The translations under genes and the position numbers were made by a program. Positions 14,901-30,400 of a stretch of 64,000 nucleotides of DNA are shown here, piece after piece. Every line of letters begins with the position of its first letter. Position 1 is the first letter of the stretch. This DNA comes from Siphonodentalium dalli (lineage: Eukaryota > Mollusca > Scaphopoda > Gadilida > Siphonodentaliidae): the NCBI GenBank assembly GCA_032622095.1, contig CP136061.1:23872991-23936990 (forward strand), written 5' to 3'. Under the pieces are notes generated by a model. It made no database searches. It saw only the letters and a program-made list of their open reading frames with translations, and had not been told where the DNA came from.

Positions 14901-17900
14901 TCTAACCCAGAGATTCAAGAATACAACGCAGGGATTTATGACTTTTTCGAAGGATTTGTGGCTCTATCGCAGAGATTCATGAATACAACTCAGGGATTCA
15001 TGACTTTTTCGAAGGATTTATGTCTCTAACCCCGAGATTCATGACTACAACTCAGGGATTTATGACTTTTTCGAAGGATTTATGGCTCTAACCCCGAGAT
15101 TCATGACTACAACTCAGGGAGTTATGACTTTTTCGAAGGATTTATGGTTCTAACCCAGAGATTCATGAATAGAACTCAGGGATTTATGACTTTTTCGAAG
15201 GATTTATGGTTCTAACCCAGAGATTCATGAATAGAACTCAGGGATTTATGACTTTTTCGAAGGATTTATGGTTCTAACCCAGAGATTCATGAATAGAACT
15301 CAGGGATTTATGACTTTTTCGAAGGATTTATGGTTCTAACCCAGAGATTCATGAATACAACTCAGGGATTTATGACTTTTTCGAAGGATTTATGGTTCTA
15401 ACCTAGAGATTCATGATTACAACTCAGGGATTTATGACTTTATCGAAGGATTTATGGCTCTAACCCAGAGATTCGTGATTACAACTCAGGGATTCATGAC
15501 TTTTTCGAAGGATTTATGTCTCTAACCCCGAGATTCATGACTACAACTCAGGGATTTATGACTTTTTCGAAGGATTTATGGCTCTAACCCCGAGATTCAT
15601 GACTACAACTCAGGGAGTTATGACTTTTTCGAAGGATTTATGGTTCTAACCCAGAGATTCATGAATAGAACTCAGGGATTTATGACTTTTTCGAAGGATT
15701 TATGGTTCTAACCCAGAGATTCATGAATAGAACTCAGGGATTTATGACTTTTTCGAAGGATTTATGGTTCTAACCCGGAGATTCATGAATAGAACTCAGG
15801 GATTTATGACTTTTTCGAAGGATTTATGGTTCTAACCCAGAGATTCATGAATAGAACTCAGGGATTTATGACTTTTTCGAAGGATTTATGGTTCTAACCC
15901 AGAGATTCATGAATACAACTCAGGGATTTATGACTTTTTCGAAGGATTTATGGTTCTAACCCAGAGATTCATGATTACAACTCAGGGATTTATGACTTTA
16001 TCGAAGGATTTATGGCTCTAACCCAGAGATTTGTGATTACAACTCAGGGATTTATGACTTTTTTGAAGGATTTATGGCTCTAACCCGGAGATTCATGAAT
16101 ACAATTCTGGGATTTGTGACTTTTTCGATGGATTTATGGCTCTAACCCCGAGATTCATGACTACAACTCAGGGATTTATGACTTTTTCGAAGGATTTGTG
16201 GTTCTTACCCAGTGATTCATGAATACAACTCAGGGATTTATGACTTTTTGCAAAGGATTTATGGTTCTAACCCAGAGATTCATGAATACAACTCAGGGAT
16301 TTATGACTTTTTCAAAGGATTTATGGTTCTAACCCAGAGATTCATGAATACAACTCAGGAATTTATGACTTTTTCGAAGGATTTATGGCTCTAACCCCGA
16401 GATTCATGACTACAACTCAGGGATTTATGACTTTTTCGAAGGATTTGTGGCTCTAACCCAGAGATTCATGAATACAACGCAGGGAATTTATGACTTTTTC
16501 GAAGGATTTATGGCTCTAACCCAGAGATTCATGATTACAACTCAGGGATTTATCACTTTATCGAAGGATTTTATATTAATATGGCTCTAACCCAGAGATT
16601 CATGAATACAACTCAGGGATTTATGACTTTTTCGAAGGATTTATGGCTCTAACCCAGAGATTCATGATTACAACTCAGGGATTTATGACTTTTTCGAAGG
16701 ATTTATGGTTCTAACCCAGAGATTCATGAATAGAACTCAGGGATTTATGACTTTTTTGAAGGATTTATGGCTTTAACCCCGAGATTTATGACTACAACTC
16801 TGGGATTTATGACTTTTTCGAAGGATTTATGGTTCTAACCCAGAGATTCATGACTACAACTCAGGGATTTATGACTTTTTCGAAGGATTTGTGGCTCTAA
16901 CCCAGAGATTCGTGAATACAACGCAGGGATTTATAACTTTTTCGAAGGATTTATGGCTCTTACCCAGAGATTCATGATTACAACTCAGGGATTTGTGACT
17001 TTTTCGAAGGATTTGTGGCTCTAACCCAGAGATTCATGAATACAACGCAGGGATTTATGACTTTTTCGAAGGATTTGTGGCTCTATCGCAGAGATTCAAT
17101 AATACAACTCTGGGATTCATGACTTTTTCGAAGGATTTATGGCTCTAACCCCGAGATTCATGACTACAACTCAGGGATTTATGACTTTTTGCGAAGAATT
17201 TATGGCTCTAACCCCGAGATTCATGACTACAACTCAGGGATTTATGACTTTTTCAAAGGATTTATGGTTCTAACCCAGAGATTCATGAATACAACTCAGG
17301 GATTTATGACTTTTTCAAAGGATTTATGGTTCTAACCCAGAGATTCATGAATACAACTCAGGGATTTATGACTTTTTCGAAGGATTTGTGGCTCTAACCC
17401 AGAGATTCATGAATACAACGCAGGGATTTATGACTTTTTCGAAGGATTTATGGCTCTAACCCAGAGATTCATGATTACAACTCAGGGATTTATCACTTTA
17501 TCGAAGGATTTTATATTAAAATCGCTCTAACCCAGAGATTCATGAATACAACTCAGGGATTTATGACTTTTTCGAAGGATTTATGGCTCTAACCCAGAGA
17601 TTCATGAATAGAACTCAGGGATTTATGACTTTTTCGAAGGATTTATGGCTTTAACCCCGAGATTCATGACTACAACTCAGGGATTTATGACTTTTTCGAA
17701 GGATTTATGGCTCTAACACCGAGATTCATGACTACAACTCAGGGATTTATGACTTTTTCGAAGGATTTATGGCTCTAACCCCGAGATTCATGACTACAAC
17801 TCAGGGATTTTTGACTTTTTCGAAGGATTTGTGGCTCTAACCCAGAGATTCATGATTACAACTCAGGGATTTATGACTTTTTCGAAGGATTTATGGTTCT

Positions 17901-18900
17901 AACCCAGAGAATCATGAATAGAACTCAGGGATTTATGACTTTTTCGAAGGATTTATGGCTCTAACCCCGAGATTCATGACTACAACTCGGGGATTTATGA
18001 CTTTTTCGAAGGATTTGTGGCTCTAATCCAGAGATTCATGAATACAACGCAGGGATTTATGACTTTTTCGAAGGATTTATGGTTCCAACCCAGAGATTCA
18101 TGATTACAACTCAGGGATTTATGACTGTTTTGAAGGATTTATGGCTCTAACCCGGAGATTCATGAATACAACGCAGGGATTTATGACTTTTTCGAAGGAT
18201 TTGTGGCTCTAACCTCCAGATTCATGACTACAACTCAGAGAGTTATGACTTTTTCGAAGGATTTATGGCTCTTACCCAGAGATTCATGATTACAACTCAG
18301 GGATTTGTGACTTTTTCGAAGGATTTGTGGCTCTAACCCAGAGATTCAAGAATACAACGCAGGGATTTATGACTTTTTCGATGGATTTGTGGCTCTATCG
18401 CAGAGATTCATGAATACAACTCAGGGATTCATGACTTTTTCGAAGGATTTATGTCTCTAACCCCGAGATTCATGACTACAACTCAGGGATTTATGACTTT
18501 TTCGAAGGATTTATGGCTCTAACCCCGAGATTCATGACTACAACTCAGGGAGTTATGACTTTTTCGAAGGATTTATGGTTCTAACCCAGAGATTCATGAA
18601 TAGAACTCAGGTATTTATGACTTTTTCGAAGGATTTATGGTTCTAACCCAGAGATTCATGAATAGAACTCAGGGATTTATGACTTTTTCGAAGGATTTAT
18701 GGTTCTAACCCAGAGATTCATGAATAGAACTCAGGGATTTATGACTTTTTCGAAGGATTTATGGTTCTAACCCAGAGATTCATGAATACAACTCAGGGAT
18801 TTATGACTTTTTCGAAGGATTTATGGTTCTAACCTAGAGATTCATGATTACAACTCAGGGATTTATGACTTTATCGAAGGATTTATGGCTCTAACCCAGA
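12000..18900 (+). repeat. 3,430-bp higher-order tandem blocks in the satellite
   Basis: Two long blocks of about 55 monomers repeat at 3,430 to 3,431 bp. Markers are the GTGATTCATGAATAC...TTTTTGCAAAGG monomer trio (12,782 and 16,212) and ACCTCCAGATTCATG (14,781 and 18,212). The one-base difference in offset comes from an extra A in GCAGGGAATTTATG at about 16,482. Block limits are approximate. Confidence 0.75.
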
Positions 18901-21900
18901 GATTCGTGATTACAACTCAGGGATTAATGACTTTTTTGAAGGATTTATGGCTCTAACCCGGAGATTCCTGAATACAATTCTGGGATTTGTGACTTTTTCG
19001 ATGGATTTATGGCTCTAACCCCGAGATTCATGACTACAACTCAGGGATTTATGACTTTTTCGAAGGATTTGTGGTTCTTACCCAGTGATTCATGAATACA
19101 ACTCAGGGATTTATGACTTTTTCAAAGGATTTATGGTTCTAACCCAGAGATTCATGAATACAACTCATGGATTTATGACTTTTTCAAAGGATTTATGGTT
19201 CTAACCCAGAGATTCATGAATACAACTCAGGAATTTATGACTTTTTCGAAGGATTTATGGCTCTAACCCCGAGATTCATGACTACAACTCAGGGATTTTT
19301 GACTTTTTCGAAGGATTTGTGGCTCTAACCCAGAGATTCATGATTACAACTCAGGGATTTATGACTTTTTCGAAGGATTTATGGTTCTAACCCAGAGAAT
19401 CATGAATAGAACTCAGGGATTTATGACTTTTTCGAAGGATTTATGGCTCTAACCCCGAGATTCATGAATAGAACTCAGGGATTTATGACTTTTTCGAAGG
19501 ATTTATGTCTCTAACCCCGAGATTCATGACTACAACTCGGGGATTTATGACTTTTTCGAAGGATTTGTGGCTCTAATCCAGAGATTCATGAATACAACGC
19601 AGGGATTTATGACTTTTTCGAAGGATTTATGGTTCTAACCCAGAGATTCATGATTACAACTCAGGGATTTATGACTGTTTTGAAGGATTTATGGCTCTAA
19701 CCCGGAGATTCATGAATACAACGCAGGGATTTATGACTTTTTCGAAGGATTTGTGGCTCTAACCTCGAGATTCATGACTACAACTCAGAGAGTTATGACT
19801 TTTTCGAAGGATTTATGGCTCTTACCCAGAGATTCATGATTACAACTCAGGGATTTGTGACTTTTTCGAAGGATTTGTGGCTCTAACCCAGAGATTCAAG
19901 AATACAACGCAGGGATTTATGACTTTTTCGAAGGATTTGTGGCTCTATCGCAGAGATTCATGAATACAACTCAGGGATTCATGACTTTTTCGAAGGATTT
20001 ATGTCTCTAACCCCGAGATTCATGACTACAACTCAGGGATTTATGACTTTTTCGAAGGTTTTATGGCTCTAACCCCGAGATTCATGACTACAACTCAGGG
20101 AGTTATGACTTTTTCGAAGGATTTGTGGTTCTAACCCAGAGATTCATGAATAGAACTCAGGGATTTATGACTTTTTCGAAGGATTTATGGTTCTAACCCA
20201 GAGATTCATGAATAGAACTCAGGGATTTATGACTTTTTCGAAGGATTTATGGTTCTAACCCAGAGATTCATGAATAGAACTCAGGGATTTATGACTTTTT
20301 CGAAGGATTTATGGTTCTAACCCAGAGATTCATGAATACAACTCAGGGATTTATGACTTTTTCGAAGGATTTATGGTTCTAACCCAGAGATTCATGATTA
20401 CAACTCAGGGATTTATGACTTTTTCGAAGGATTTGTGGCTCTAACCCAGAGATTCATGATTACAACTCAGGGATTTATGACTTTTTCGAAGGATTTATGG
20501 TTCTAACCCAGAGAATCATGAATAGAACTCAGGGATTTATGACTTTTTCGAAGGATTTATGGCTCTAACCCCGAGATTCATGACTACAACTCGGGGATTT
20601 ATGACTTTTTCGAAGGATTTGTGGCTCTAATCCAGAGATTCATGAATACAACGCAGGGATTTATGACTTTTTCGAAGGATTTATGGTTCCAACCCAGAGA
20701 TTCATGATTACAACTCAGGGATTTATGACTGTTTTGAAGGATTTATGGCTCTAACCCGGAGATTCATGAATACAACGCAGGGATTTATGACTTTTTCGAA
20801 GGATTTGTGGCTCTAACCTCCAGATTCATGACTACAACTCAGAGAGTTATGACTTTTTCGAAGGATTTATGGCTCTTACCCAGAGATTCATGATTACAAC
20901 TCAGGGATTTGTGACTTTTTCGAAGGATTTGTGGCTCTAACCCAGAGATTCAAGAATACAACGCAGGGATTTATGACTTTTTCGATGGATTTGTGGCTCT
21001 ATCGCAGAGATTCATGAATACAACTCAGGGATTCATGACTTTTTCGAAGGATTTATGTCTCTAACCCCGAGATTCATGACTACAACTCAGGGATTTATGA
21101 CTTTTTCGAAGGATTTATGGCTCTAACCCCGAGATTCATGACTACAACTCAGGGAGTTATGACTTTTTCGAAGGATTTATGGTTCTAACCCAGAGATTCA
21201 TGAATAGAACTCAGGGATTTATGACTTTTTCGAAGGATTTATGGCTTTAACCCCGAGATTTATGACTACAACTCTGGGATTTATGACTTTTTCGAAGGAT
21301 TTATGGTTCTAACCCAGAGATTCATGACTACAACTCAGGGATTTATGACTTTTTCGAAGGATTTGTCGCTCTAACCCAGAGATTCGTGAATACAACGCAG
21401 GGATTTATGACTTTTTCGAAGGATTTATGGCTCTTACCCAGAGATTCATGATTACAACTCAGGGATTTGTGACTTTTTCGAAGGATTTGTGGCTCTAACC
21501 CAGAGATTCATGAATACAACGCAGGGATTTATGACTTTTTCGAAGGATTTGTGGCTCTATCGCAGAGATTCAATAATACAACTCTGGGATTCATGACTTT
21601 TTCGAAGGATTTATGGCTCTAACCCCGAGATTCATGACTACAACTCAGGGATTTATGACTTTTTGCGAAGGATTTATGGCTCTAACCCCGAGATTCATGA
21701 CTACAACTCAGGGATTTATGACTTTTTCGAAGGATTTATGGTTCTAACCCAGAGATTCACGAACAGAACTCAGGGAGTTATGACTTTTTCGAAGGATTTA
21801 TGGTTCTAACCCAGAGATTCATGAATAGAACTCATGGATTTATGACTTTTTCGAAGGATTTATGGTTCTAACCCAGAGATTCATGAATAGAACTCAGGGA

Positions 21901-24900
21901 TTTATGACTTTTTCGAAGGATTTATGGCTTTAACCCCGAGATTCATGACTACAACTCAGGGATTTATGACTTTTTCGAAGGATTTATGGCTCTAACACCG
22001 AGATTCATGACTACAACTCAGGGATTTATGACTTTTTCGAAGGATTTATGGCTCTAACCCCGAGATTCATGACTACAACTCGGGGATTTATGACTTTTTC
22101 GAAGGATTTGTGGCTCTAATCCAGAGATTCATGAATACAACGCAGGGATTTATGACTTTTTCGAAGGATTTATGGTTCTAACCCAGAGATTCATGATTAC
22201 AACTCAGGGATTTATGACTGTTTTGAAGGATTTATGGCTCTAACCCGGAGATTCATGAATACAACGCAGTGATTTATGACTTTTTCGAAGGATTTGTGGC
22301 TCTAACCCCGAGATTCATGACTACAACTCAGAGAGTTATGACTTTTTCGAAGGATTTATGGCTCTTACCCAGAGATTCATGATTACAACTCAGGGATTTG
22401 TGACTTTTTCGAAGGATTTGTGGCTCTAACCCAGAGATTCAAGAATACAACGCAGGGATTTATGACTTTTTCGAAGGATTTGTGGCTCTATCGCAGAGAT
22501 TCATGAATACAACTCAGGGATTCATGACTTTTTCGAAGGATTTATGTCTCTAACCCCGAGATTCATGACTACAACTCAGGGATTTATGACTTTTTCGAAG
22601 GATTTATGGCTCTAACCCCGAGATTCATGACTACAACTCAGGGAGTTATGACTTTTTCGAAGGATTTATGGTTCTAACCCAGAGATTCATGAATAGAACT
22701 CAGGGATTTATGACTTTTTCGAAGGATTTATGGTTCTAACCCGGAGATTCATGAATAGAACTCAGGGATTTATGACTTTTTCGAAGGATTTATGGTTCTA
22801 ACCCAGAGATTCATGAATAGAACTCAGGGATTTATGACTTTTTCGAAGGATTTATGGTTCTAACCTAGAGATTCATGATTACAACTCAGGGATTTATGAC
22901 TTTATCGAAGGATTTATGGCTCTAACCCAGAGATTCGTGATTACAACTCAGGGATTAATGACTTTTTTGAAGGATTTATGGCTCTAACCCGGAGATTCCT
23001 GAATACAATTCTGGGATTTGTGACTTTTTCGATGGATTTATGGCTCTAACCCCGAGATTCATGACTACAACTCAGGGATTTATGACTTTTTCGAAGGATT
23101 TGTGGTTCTTACCCAGTGATTCATGAATACAACTCAGGGATTTATGACTTTTTCAAAGGATTTATGGTTCTAACCCAGAGATTCATGAATACAACTCATG
23201 GATTTATGACTTTTTCAAAGGATTTATGGTTCTAACCCAGAGATTCATGAATACAACTCAGGAATTTATGACTTTTTCGAAGGATTTATGGCTCTAACCC
23301 CGAGATTCATGACTACAACTCAGGGATTTTTGACTTTTTCGAAGGATTTGTGGCTCTAACCCAGAGATTCATGATTACAACTCAGGGATTTATGACTTTT
23401 TCGAAGGATTTATGGTTCTAACCCAGAGAATCATGAATAGAACTCAGGGATTTATGACTTTTTCGAAGGATTTATGGCTCTAACCCCGAGATTCATGAAT
23501 AGAACTCAGGGATTTATGACTTTTTCGAAGGATTTATGTCTCTAACCCCGAGATTCATGACTACAACTCGGGGATTTATGACTTTTTCGAAGGATTTGTG
23601 GCTCTAATCCAGAGATTCATGAATACAACGCAGGGATTTATGACTTTTTCGAAGGATTTATGGTTCTAACCCAGAGATTCATGATTACAACTCAGGGATT
23701 TATGACTGTTTTGAAGGATTTATGGCTCTAACCCGGAGATTCATGAATACAACGCAGGGATTTATGACTTTTTCGAAGGATTTGTGGCTCTAACCTCGAG
23801 ATTCATGACTACAACTCAGAGAGTTATGACTTTTTCGAAGGATTTATGGCTCTTACCCAGAGATTCATGATTACAACTCAGGGATTTGTGACTTTTTCGA
23901 AGGATTTGTGGCTCTAACCCAGAGATTCAAGAATACAACGCAGGGATTTATGACTTTTTCGAAGGATTTGTGGCTCTATCGCAGAGATTCATGAATACAA
24001 CTCAGGGATTCATGACTTTTTCGAAGGATTTATGTCTCTAACCCCGAGATTCATGACTACAACTCAGGGATTTATGACTTTTTCGAAGGTTTTATGGCTC
24101 TAACCCCGAGATTCATGACTACAACTCAGGGAGTTATGACTTTTTCGAAGGATTTGTGGTTCTAACCCAGAGATTCATGAATAGAACTCAGGGATTTATG
24201 ACTTTTTCGAAGGATTTATGGTTCTAACCCAGAGATTCATGAATAGAACTCAGGGATTTATGACTTTTTCGAAGGATTTATGGTTCTAACCCAGAGATTC
24301 ATGAATAGAACTCAGGGATTTATGACTTTTTCGAAGGATTTATGGTTCTAACCCAGAGATTCATGAATACAACTCAGGGATTTATGACTTTTTCGAAGGA
24401 TTTATGGTTCTAACCCAGAGATTCATGATTACAACTCAGGGATTTATGACTTTTTCGAAGGATTTGTGGCTCTAACCCAGAGATTCATGATTACAACTCA
24501 GGGATTTATGACTTTTTCGAAGGATTTATGGTTCTAACCCAGAGAATCATGAATAGAACTCAGGGATTTATGACTTTTTCGAAGGATTTATGGCTCTAAC
24601 CCCGAGATTCATGACTACAACTCGGGGATTTATGACTTTTTCGAAGGATTTGTGGCTCTAATCCAGAGATTCATGAATACAACGCAGGGATTTATGACTT
24701 TTTCGAAGGATTTATGGTTCCAACCCAGAGATTCATGATTACAACTCAGGGATTTATGACTGTTTTGAAGGATTTATGGCTCTAACCCGGAGATTCATGA
24801 ATACAACGCAGGGATTTATGACTTTTTCGAAGGATTTGTGGCTCTAACCTCCAGATTCATGACTACAACTCAGAGAGTTATGACTTTTTCGAAGGATTTA

Positions 24901-27450
24901 TGGCTCTTACCCAGAGATTCATGATTACAACTCAGGGATTTGTGACTTTTTCGAAGGATTTGTGGCTCTAACCCAGAGATTCAAGAATACAACGCAGGGA
25001 TTTATGACTTTTTCGATGGATTTGTGGCTCTATCGCAGAGATTCATGAATACAACTCAGGGATTCATGACTTTTTCGAAGGATTTATGTCTCTAACCCCG
25101 AGATTCATGACTACAACTCAGGGATTTATGACTTTTTCGAAGGATTTATGGCTCTAACCCCGAGATTCATGACTACAACTCAGGGAGTTATGACTTTTTC
25201 GAAGGATTTATGGTTCTAACCCAGAGATTCATGAATAGAACTCAGGTATTTATGACTTTTTCGAAGGATTTATGGTTCTAACCCAGAGATTCATGAATAG
25301 AACTCAGGGATTTATGACTTTTTCGAAGGATTTATGGTTCTAACCCAGAGATTCATGAATAGAACTCAGGGATTTATGACTTTTTCGAAGGATTTATGGT
25401 TCTAACCCAGAGATTCATGAATACAACTCAGGGATTTATGACTTTTTCGAAGGATTTATGGTTCTAACCTAGAGATTCATGATTACAACTCAGGGATTTA
25501 TGACTTTATCGAAGGATTTATGGCTCTAACCCAGAGATTCGTGATTACAACTCAGGGATTAATGACTTTTTTGAAGGATTTATGGCTCTAACCCGGAGAT
25601 TCCTGAATACAATTCTGGGATTTGTGACTTTTTCGATGGATTTATGGCTCTAACCCCGAGATTCATGACTACAACTCAGGGATTTATGACTTTTTCGAAG
25701 GATTTGTGGTTCTTACCCAGTGATTCATGAATACAACTCAGGGATTTATGACTTTTTCAAAGGATTTATGGTTCTAACCCAGAGATTCATGAATACAACT
25801 CATGGATTTATGACTTTTTCAAAGGATTTATGGTTCTAACCCAGAGATTCATGAATACAACTCAGGAATTTATGACTTTTTCGAAGGATTTATGGCTCTA
25901 ACCCCGAGATTCATGACTACAACTCAGGGATTTTTGACTTTTTCGAAGGATTTGTGGCTCTAACCCAGAGATTCATGATTACAACTCAGGGATTTATGAC
26001 TTTTTCGAAGGATTTATGGTTCTAACCCAGAGAATCATGAATAGAACTCAGGGATTTATGACTTTTTCGAAGGATTTATGGCTCTAACCCCGAGATTCAT
26101 GAATAGAACTCAGGGATTTATGACTTTTTCGAAGGATTTATGTCTCTAACCCCGAGATTCATGACTACAACTCGGGGATTTATGACTTTTTCGAAGGATT
26201 TGTGGCTCTAATCCAGAGATTCATGAATACAACGCAGGGATTTATGACTTTTTCGAAGGATTTATGGTTCTAACCCAGAGATTCATGATTACAACTCAGG
26301 GATTTATGACTGTTTTGAAGGATTTATGGCTCTAACCCGGAGATTCATGAATACAACGCAGGGATTTATGACTTTTTCGAAGGATTTGTGGCTCTAACCT
26401 CGAGATTCATGACTACAACTCAGAGAGTTATGACTTTTTCGAAGGATTTATGGCTCTTACCCAGAGATTCATGATTACAACTCAGGGATTTGTGACTTTT
26501 TCGAAGGATTTGTGGCTCTAACCCAGAGATTCAAGAATACAACGCAGGGATTTATGACTTTTTCGAAGGATTTGTGGCTCTATCGCAGAGATTCATGAAT
26601 ACAACTCAGGGATTCATGACTTTTTCGAAGGATTTATGTCTCTAACCCCGAGATTCATGACTACAACTCAGGGATTTATGACTTTTTCGAAGGTTTTATG
26701 GCTCTAACCCCGAGATTCATGACTACAACTCAGGGAGTTATGACTTTTTCGAAGGATTTATGGTTCTAACCCAGAGATTCATGAATAGAACTCAGGGATT
26801 TATGACTTTTTCGAAGGATTTATGGTTCTAACCCAGAGATTCATGAATAGAACTCAGGGATTTATGACTTTTTCGAAGGATTTATGGTTCTAACCCAGAG
26901 ATTCATGAATAGAACTCAGGGATTTATGACTTTTTCGAAGGATTTATGGTTCTAACCCAGAGATTCATGAATACAACTCAGGGATTTATGACTTTTTCGA
27001 AGGATTTATGGTTCTAACCCAGAGATTCATGATTACAACTCAGGGATTTATGACTTTATCGAAGGATTTATGGCTCTAACCCAGAGATTCGTGATTACAA
27101 CTCAGGGATTTATGACTTTTTTGAAGGATTTATGTCTCTAACCCGGAGATTCATGAATACAATTCTGGGATTTGTGACTTTTTCGATGGATTTATGGCTC
27201 TAACCCCGAGATTCATGACTACAACTCAGGGATTTATGACTTTTTCGAAGGATTTGTGGTTCTTACCCAGTGATTCATGAATACAACTCAGGGATTTATG
27301 ACTTTTTCAAAGGATTTATGGTTCTAACCCAGAGATTCATGAATACAACTCATGGATTTATGACTTTTTCAAAGGATTTATGGTTCTAACCCAGAGATTC
27401 ATGAATACAACTCAGGAATTTATTACTTTTTCGAAGGATTTATGGCTCTA
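18200..27450 (+). repeat. Satellite higher-order blocks at 4,031 and 2,604 bp
   Basis: Rare markers recur at two alternating distances. ACCTCCAG lies at 18,212, 20,816 and 24,847; GGATTAATGAC at 18,921, 22,952 and 25,556; GAAGGTTTTATGG at 20,054, 24,085 and 26,689. The steps are 4,031 bp (65 monomers plus one base) and 2,604 bp (exactly 42 monomers). Their difference, 1,427 bp (23 monomers plus one base), matches an extra segment of the type seen near 8 to 9.5 kb that sits at about 21.2 to 22.8 kb. Confidence 0.75.
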
Positions 27451-30400
27451 ACCCAGAGATTCTTGACTACAACTCAGGGATTTGTGACTTTTTCGAAGGA
27501 TTTGTGGCTCTAACCCAGAGATTCTTGACTACAACTCAGGGATTTGTGACTTTTTCGAAGGATTTATGGCTCTTACCCAGAGATTCATGATTACAACTCA
27601 GGGATTTGTGACTTTTTCGAAGGATTTGTGGCTCTAACCCAGAGATTCATGAATACAACGCAGGGATTTATGACTTTTTCGAAGGATTTGTGGCTCTATC
27701 GCAGAGATTCAATAATACAACTCTGGGATTTATGACTTTTTCGAAGGATTTGTGGCTCTAACCCCGAGATTCATGACTACAACTCAGGGATTTATGACTT
27801 TTTGCGAAGGATTTATGGCTCTAACCCCGAGATTCATGACTACAACTCAGGGATTTATGACTTTTTGCGAAGGATTTGTGGTTCTTACCCAGTGATTCAT
27901 GAATACAACTCAGGGATTTATGACTTTTTCAAAGGATTTATGGTTCTAACCCAGAGATTCATGAATACAACTCAGGGATTTATGACTTTTTCAAAGGATT
28001 TATGGTTCTAACCCAGAGATTCATGAATACAACTCAGGGATTTATGACTTTTTCGAAGGATTTGTGGCTCTAACCCAGAGATTCATGAATACAACGCAGG
28101 GATTTATGACTTTTTCGAAGGATTTATGGCTCTAACCCAGAGATTCATGATTACAACTCAGGGATTTATCACTTTATCGAAGGATTTTATATTAATATCG
28201 CTCTAACCCAGAGATTCATGAATACAACTCAGGGATTTATGACTTTTTCGAAGGATTTATGGCTCTAACCCAGAGATTCATGAATAGAACTCAGGGATTT
28301 ATGACTTTTTCGAAGGATTTATGGATTTAACCCCGAGATTCATGACTACAACTCAGGGATTTATGACTTTTTCGAAGGATTTATGGCTCTAACACCGAGA
28401 TTCATGACTACAACTCAGGGATTTATGACTTTTTCGAAGGATTTATGGCTCTAACCCCGAGATTCATGACTACAACTCAGGGATTTTTGACTTTTTCGAA
28501 GGATTTATGGCTCTAACCCCGAGATTCATGACTACAACTCGGGGATTTATGACTTTTTCGAAGGATTTGTGGCTCTAATCCAGAGATTCATGAATACAAC
28601 GCAGGGATTTATGACTTTTTCGAAGGATTTATGGTTTTAACCCAGAGATTCATGATTACAACTCAGGGATTTATGACTGTTTTGAAGGATTTATGGCTCT
28701 AACCCGGAGATTCATGAATACAACGCAGGGATTTATGACTTTTTCGAAGGATTTGTGGCTCTAACCTCGAGATTCATGACTACAACTCAGAGAGTTATGA
28801 CTTTTTCGAAGGATTTATGGCTCTAACCCAGAGATTCATGAATACAACTCAGGGATTTATGACTTTTTCAAAGGATTTATGGTTCTAACCCAGAGATTCA
28901 TGAATACAACTCAGGGATTTATGACTTTTTCGAAGGATTTGTGGCTCTAACCCAGAGATTCATGAATACAACGCAGGGATTTATGACTTTTTCGAAGGAT
29001 TTATGGCTCTAACCCAGAGATTCATGATTACAACTCAGGGATTTATCACTTTATCGAAGGATTTTATATTAATATCGCTCTAACCCAGAGATTCATGAAT
29101 ACAACTCAGGGATTTATGACTTTTTCGAAGGATTTATGGCTCTAACCCAGAGATTCATGAATAGAACTCAGGGATTTATGACTTTTTCGAAGGATTTATG
29201 GCTTTAACCCCGAGATTCATGACTACAACTCAGGGATTTATGACTTTTTCGAAGGATTTATGGCTCTAACACCGAGATTCATGACTACAACTCAGGGATT
29301 TATGACTTTTTCAAAGGATTTATGGCTCTAACCCCGAGATTCATGACTACAACTCAGGGATTTTTGAATTTTTCGAAGGATTTGTGGCTCTAACCCAGAG
29401 ATTCATGATTACAACTCAGGGATTTATGACTTTTTCGAAGGATTTATGGTTCTAACCCAGAGAATCATGAATAGAACTCAGGGATTTATGACTTTTTCGA
29501 AGGATTTATGGCTCTAACCCCGAGATTCATGACTACAACTCGGGGATTTATGACTTTTTCGAAGGATTTGTGGCTCTAATCCAGAGATTCATGAATACAA
29601 CGCAGGGATTTATGACTTTTTCGAAGGATTTATGGTTCTAACCCAGAGGTTCAAGATTACAACTCAGGGATTTATGACTGTTTTGAAGGATTTATGGCTC
29701 TAACCCGGAGATTCATGAATACAACGCAGGGATTTATGACTTTTTCGAAGGATTTGTGGCTCTAACCTCGAGATTCATGACTACAACTCAGAGAGTTATG
29801 ACTTTTTCGAAGGATTTATGGCTCTTACCCAGAGATTCATGATTACAACTCAGGGATTTGTGACTTTTTCGAAGGATTTGTGGCTCTAACCCAGAGATTC
29901 AAGAATACAACGCAGGGATTTATGACTTTTTCGAAGGATTTGTGGCTCTATCGCAGAGATTCATGAATACAACTCAGGGATTCATGACTTTTTCGAAGGA
30001 TTTATGTCTCTAACCCCGAGATTCATGACTACAACTCATGGATTTATGACTTTTTCGAAGGATTTATGGCTCTAACCCCGAGATTCATGACTACAACTCA
30101 GGGAGTTATGACTTTTTCGAAGGATTTATGGTTCTAACCCAGAGATTCATGAATAGAACTCAGGGATTTATGACTTTTTCGAAGGATTTATGGTTCTAAC
30201 CCAGAGATTCATGAATAGAACTCAGGGATTTATGACTTTTTCGAAGGATTTATGGTTCTAACCCAGAGATTCATGAATAGAACTCAGGGATTTATGACTT
30301 TTTCGAAGGATTTATGGTTCTAACCCAGAGATTCATGAATACAACTCAGGGATTTATGACTTTTTCGAAGGATTTATGGTTCTAACCCAGAGATTCATGA

